Below the pieces are notes generated by a model, which saw only the letters and a list, made by a program, of their open reading frames with translations, ran no database searches and was not told where the DNA came from. Of a stretch of DNA of 17,180 nt, positions 16,240 to 17,180 are shown piece after piece. This DNA comes from Bremia lactucae. Taxonomy: Eukaryota; Oomycota; Peronosporomycetes; Peronosporales; Peronosporaceae. Every line of letters starts with the position of its first letter. The stretch's first letter is position 1. Both the position numbers and the translations under genes were made by a program. The stretch lies in contig NC_090619.1 in the NCBI RefSeq assembly GCF_004359215.1, positions 2,987,888 through 3,005,067 of the forward strand. Reading direction: 5' to 3'.

Positions 16240-16318
16240 TGTAACGGGGCACTGCGACTTGTACTGTTTCAGTACAAGTCCACTTCACACTGCTTCAGAT
16301 GTGAGTGGTGCCTCTCGT
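16240..16318 (-). repeat. Gypsy LTR, copy E, partial, minus strand
   Basis: TGTAACGGGGCACT begins at 16240 and matches the start of reverse-oriented copy C (4751), including the hairpin 16265-16287-like ACTTGTACTG/CAGTACAAGT and TCACACTG/CAG-TGTGA (16285-16304, one inserted base). It runs into the assembly gap. It interrupts the protease/gag coding of chromovirus 2, so it was inserted later than that element. Confidence 0.85.
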
Positions 16319-16418
16319 NNNNNNNNNNNNNNNNNNNNNNNNNNNNNNNNNNNNNNNNNNNNNNNNNNNNNNNNNNNNNNNNNNNNNNNNNNNNNNNNNN
16401 NNNNNNNNNNNNNNNNNN
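16319..16418. other. Assembly gap (exactly 100 Ns)
   Basis: A run of exactly 100 N is the usual convention for a scaffold gap of unknown size. The gap begins inside an LTR and ends in unrelated sequence, so the missing part may be much longer than 100 bases. Open frames that run through it are meaningless. Confidence 0.95.
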
Positions 16419-16461
16419 GAATAGGTAACCTTCCAATCAGTTTCTTACACTCTGAGTCACT

Positions 16462-16534
16462 ATGACGACTTCTAACGAGTCACAGGCTCTTAGCAGTAAA
16501 CTTGAAGAGGAAAATAACTTTCGACTACGAAGGT
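16462..16534 (+). pseudogene. Possible Gag N-terminus, cut by LTR F
   Basis: An ATG at 16462 opens a short frame, MTTSNESQALSSKLEEENNF, with a coiled-coil-like polar and charged start as seen in many Gypsy Gag proteins. It is cut after about 24 codons by the LTR at 16535. The call rests on style and position only; it could be chance. Confidence 0.25.
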
Positions 16535-16905
16535 TGTAACGGGGTGTCCCGTTACATAAGTGTTATTTCCTTTAAGAGGAATATCAATAATTATGAAATA
16601 ATTCCATAAAAGATAAATTAAATATAGAAGTACAAAATTGTTATCTGTATTAATTTTGACTTAAGTCTTCCAATATTCAAAATTGGATAATATTTGTAGG
16701 GAGCGGGTTATAGCCACGCACCCTCTTCTGTATTAAATAAAAAAACGTCATATAAAATATTTTCACTGAATGGGTCATGCCACTGCATCCACAAAACAGC
16801 AGTTATTCCTTAAGGGTCGTCTTAAGGTCGCCCTTTTGGCCTTTGGAACATCACAGCCCTTCAATTAAATTAGGGAATCGCTATATCCGCACACCTAATT
16901 ATCTA
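16535..16905 (+). repeat. Second-family LTR, copy F (3' boundary uncertain)
   Basis: It starts TGTAACGGGGTGTCCCGTTA, which shares its first ~13 bases and the palindromic CGTTACAT with copies A-D, but the body differs (ATAAGTGTTATTTCC, TTAATTTTGACTTAAG). About 140 bases match the fragment at 3577-3700. A TATA-like TATAAAATATTTTC lies near 16752. No clear 3' end is seen; it may be truncated by LTR D at 16906. Confidence 0.6.
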
Positions 16906-17180
16906 TGTAACGGGGTGTATCGTTACATGAAATTAACAATAAAAGATTGTTAATTAATATTATCCAAAAGGTAGATAATATTTGGAGGAAATTACTTTAA
17001 ATAGTAATTTCCTGAATTCTTATCCATAAATAGGTATAGACCATTATGTCTATTTATTCCGCAGACTAATCAGCTGTAGAAGTAATCAAAGAGAGTTACG
17101 AGATAAGATAGATAAGAATTCATTTACATGTTTAGTATTAGTTTATAGTTAAGACAACATTTACAAAGATAGATTAACAA
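16906..17180 (+). repeat. Gypsy LTR, copy D, 5' part (runs off window)
   Basis: TGTAACGGGGTGTATCGTTA starts the LTR. The body matches copy A closely (AATTCTTATCCATAAATAGG, ACTAATCAGCTGTAG). Unlike copies A, B and C it has no polypurine tract before it (CCTAATTATCTA), so it is a 5' LTR or a solo LTR. Hairpins include 16988-17011 (GAAATTAC/GTAATTTC) and 17032-17051 (AGGTATA/TATGTCT with G.T pairs). Confidence 0.85.

Noticed and set aside
16000..16428. 142-codon plus-strand open frame
   Set aside because: It is antisense to the protease region and runs through the N gap.
1..17180. tRNA or rRNA genes, secreted effector genes
   Set aside because: I saw no cloverleaf with a T-arm consensus, no rRNA-like stretch and no signal peptide followed by an RxLR-type motif; this was by eye and not exhaustive.

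Overview
The window looks like repeat-rich nuclear DNA of an oomycete (Peronosporales-like: Phytophthora or a downy mildew). This rests on the style of the Ty3/Gypsy chromovirus and LINE proteins and is inference, not a species call. I see no intact gene. Nearly everything is decayed, nested retrotransposon sequence, with in-frame stops and frameshifts in every coding remnant. A run of exactly 100 Ns (16319-16418) is an assembly gap of unknown true size.

Layout. 1-649: 3' internal tail, polypurine tract and 3' LTR (copy A) of a Gypsy element, which cuts into a LINE. 650-3116: degenerate LINE ORF2 (reverse transcriptase, then a zinc-binding C-terminus), followed by probable 3' UTR. 3341-4291: no gene; a fragment of a second LTR family near 3577-3700. 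4292-4750: unclassified repeat S, copy 1. 4751-5419: Gypsy LTR (copy C) and tail on the minus strand, joined head to head at about 5419-5428 to a plus-strand Gypsy pol (RT, RNase H, integrase, GPY/F module, chromodomain; 5428-8790), then its long non-coding tail, polypurine tract and 3' LTR (copy B, 9854-10294). This pol is therefore bracketed by inverted, not direct, LTRs. 10295-11930: unknown coding remnants and repeat S, copy 2. 11946-16239: a second, different chromovirus pol on the minus strand (PR, linker with a 120-bp tandem repeat, RT, RNase H, IN, GPY/F, chromodomain), cut at 16240 by another LTR (copy E). After the gap come a possible Gag start, a second-family LTR (F) and a fresh LTR (copy D) running off the window.

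The main unexplained signal is a dense series of short, mostly perfect hairpins. They fill the chromodomain region and 3' tail of the plus-strand chromovirus (8169-9808, at least 20 hairpins and one 130-bp near-perfect palindrome), recur in the corresponding region of the second chromovirus (11946-12327, nine perfect hairpins), and run along the LTRs. Comparing LTR copies shows stems kept while their sequence changes, with paired substitutions (for example AGGTATA/TATACCT in copy A against AGATATA/TATATCT in copies B and C). I do not recognise this as a described feature of Gypsy elements. It may reflect conserved RNA or DNA structure, or a process that turns quasi-palindromes into perfect ones.

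No tRNA, rRNA, CRISPR array or intact host gene was found. All comparisons were made by eye, so identities and boundaries are approximate unless a perfect match is stated.
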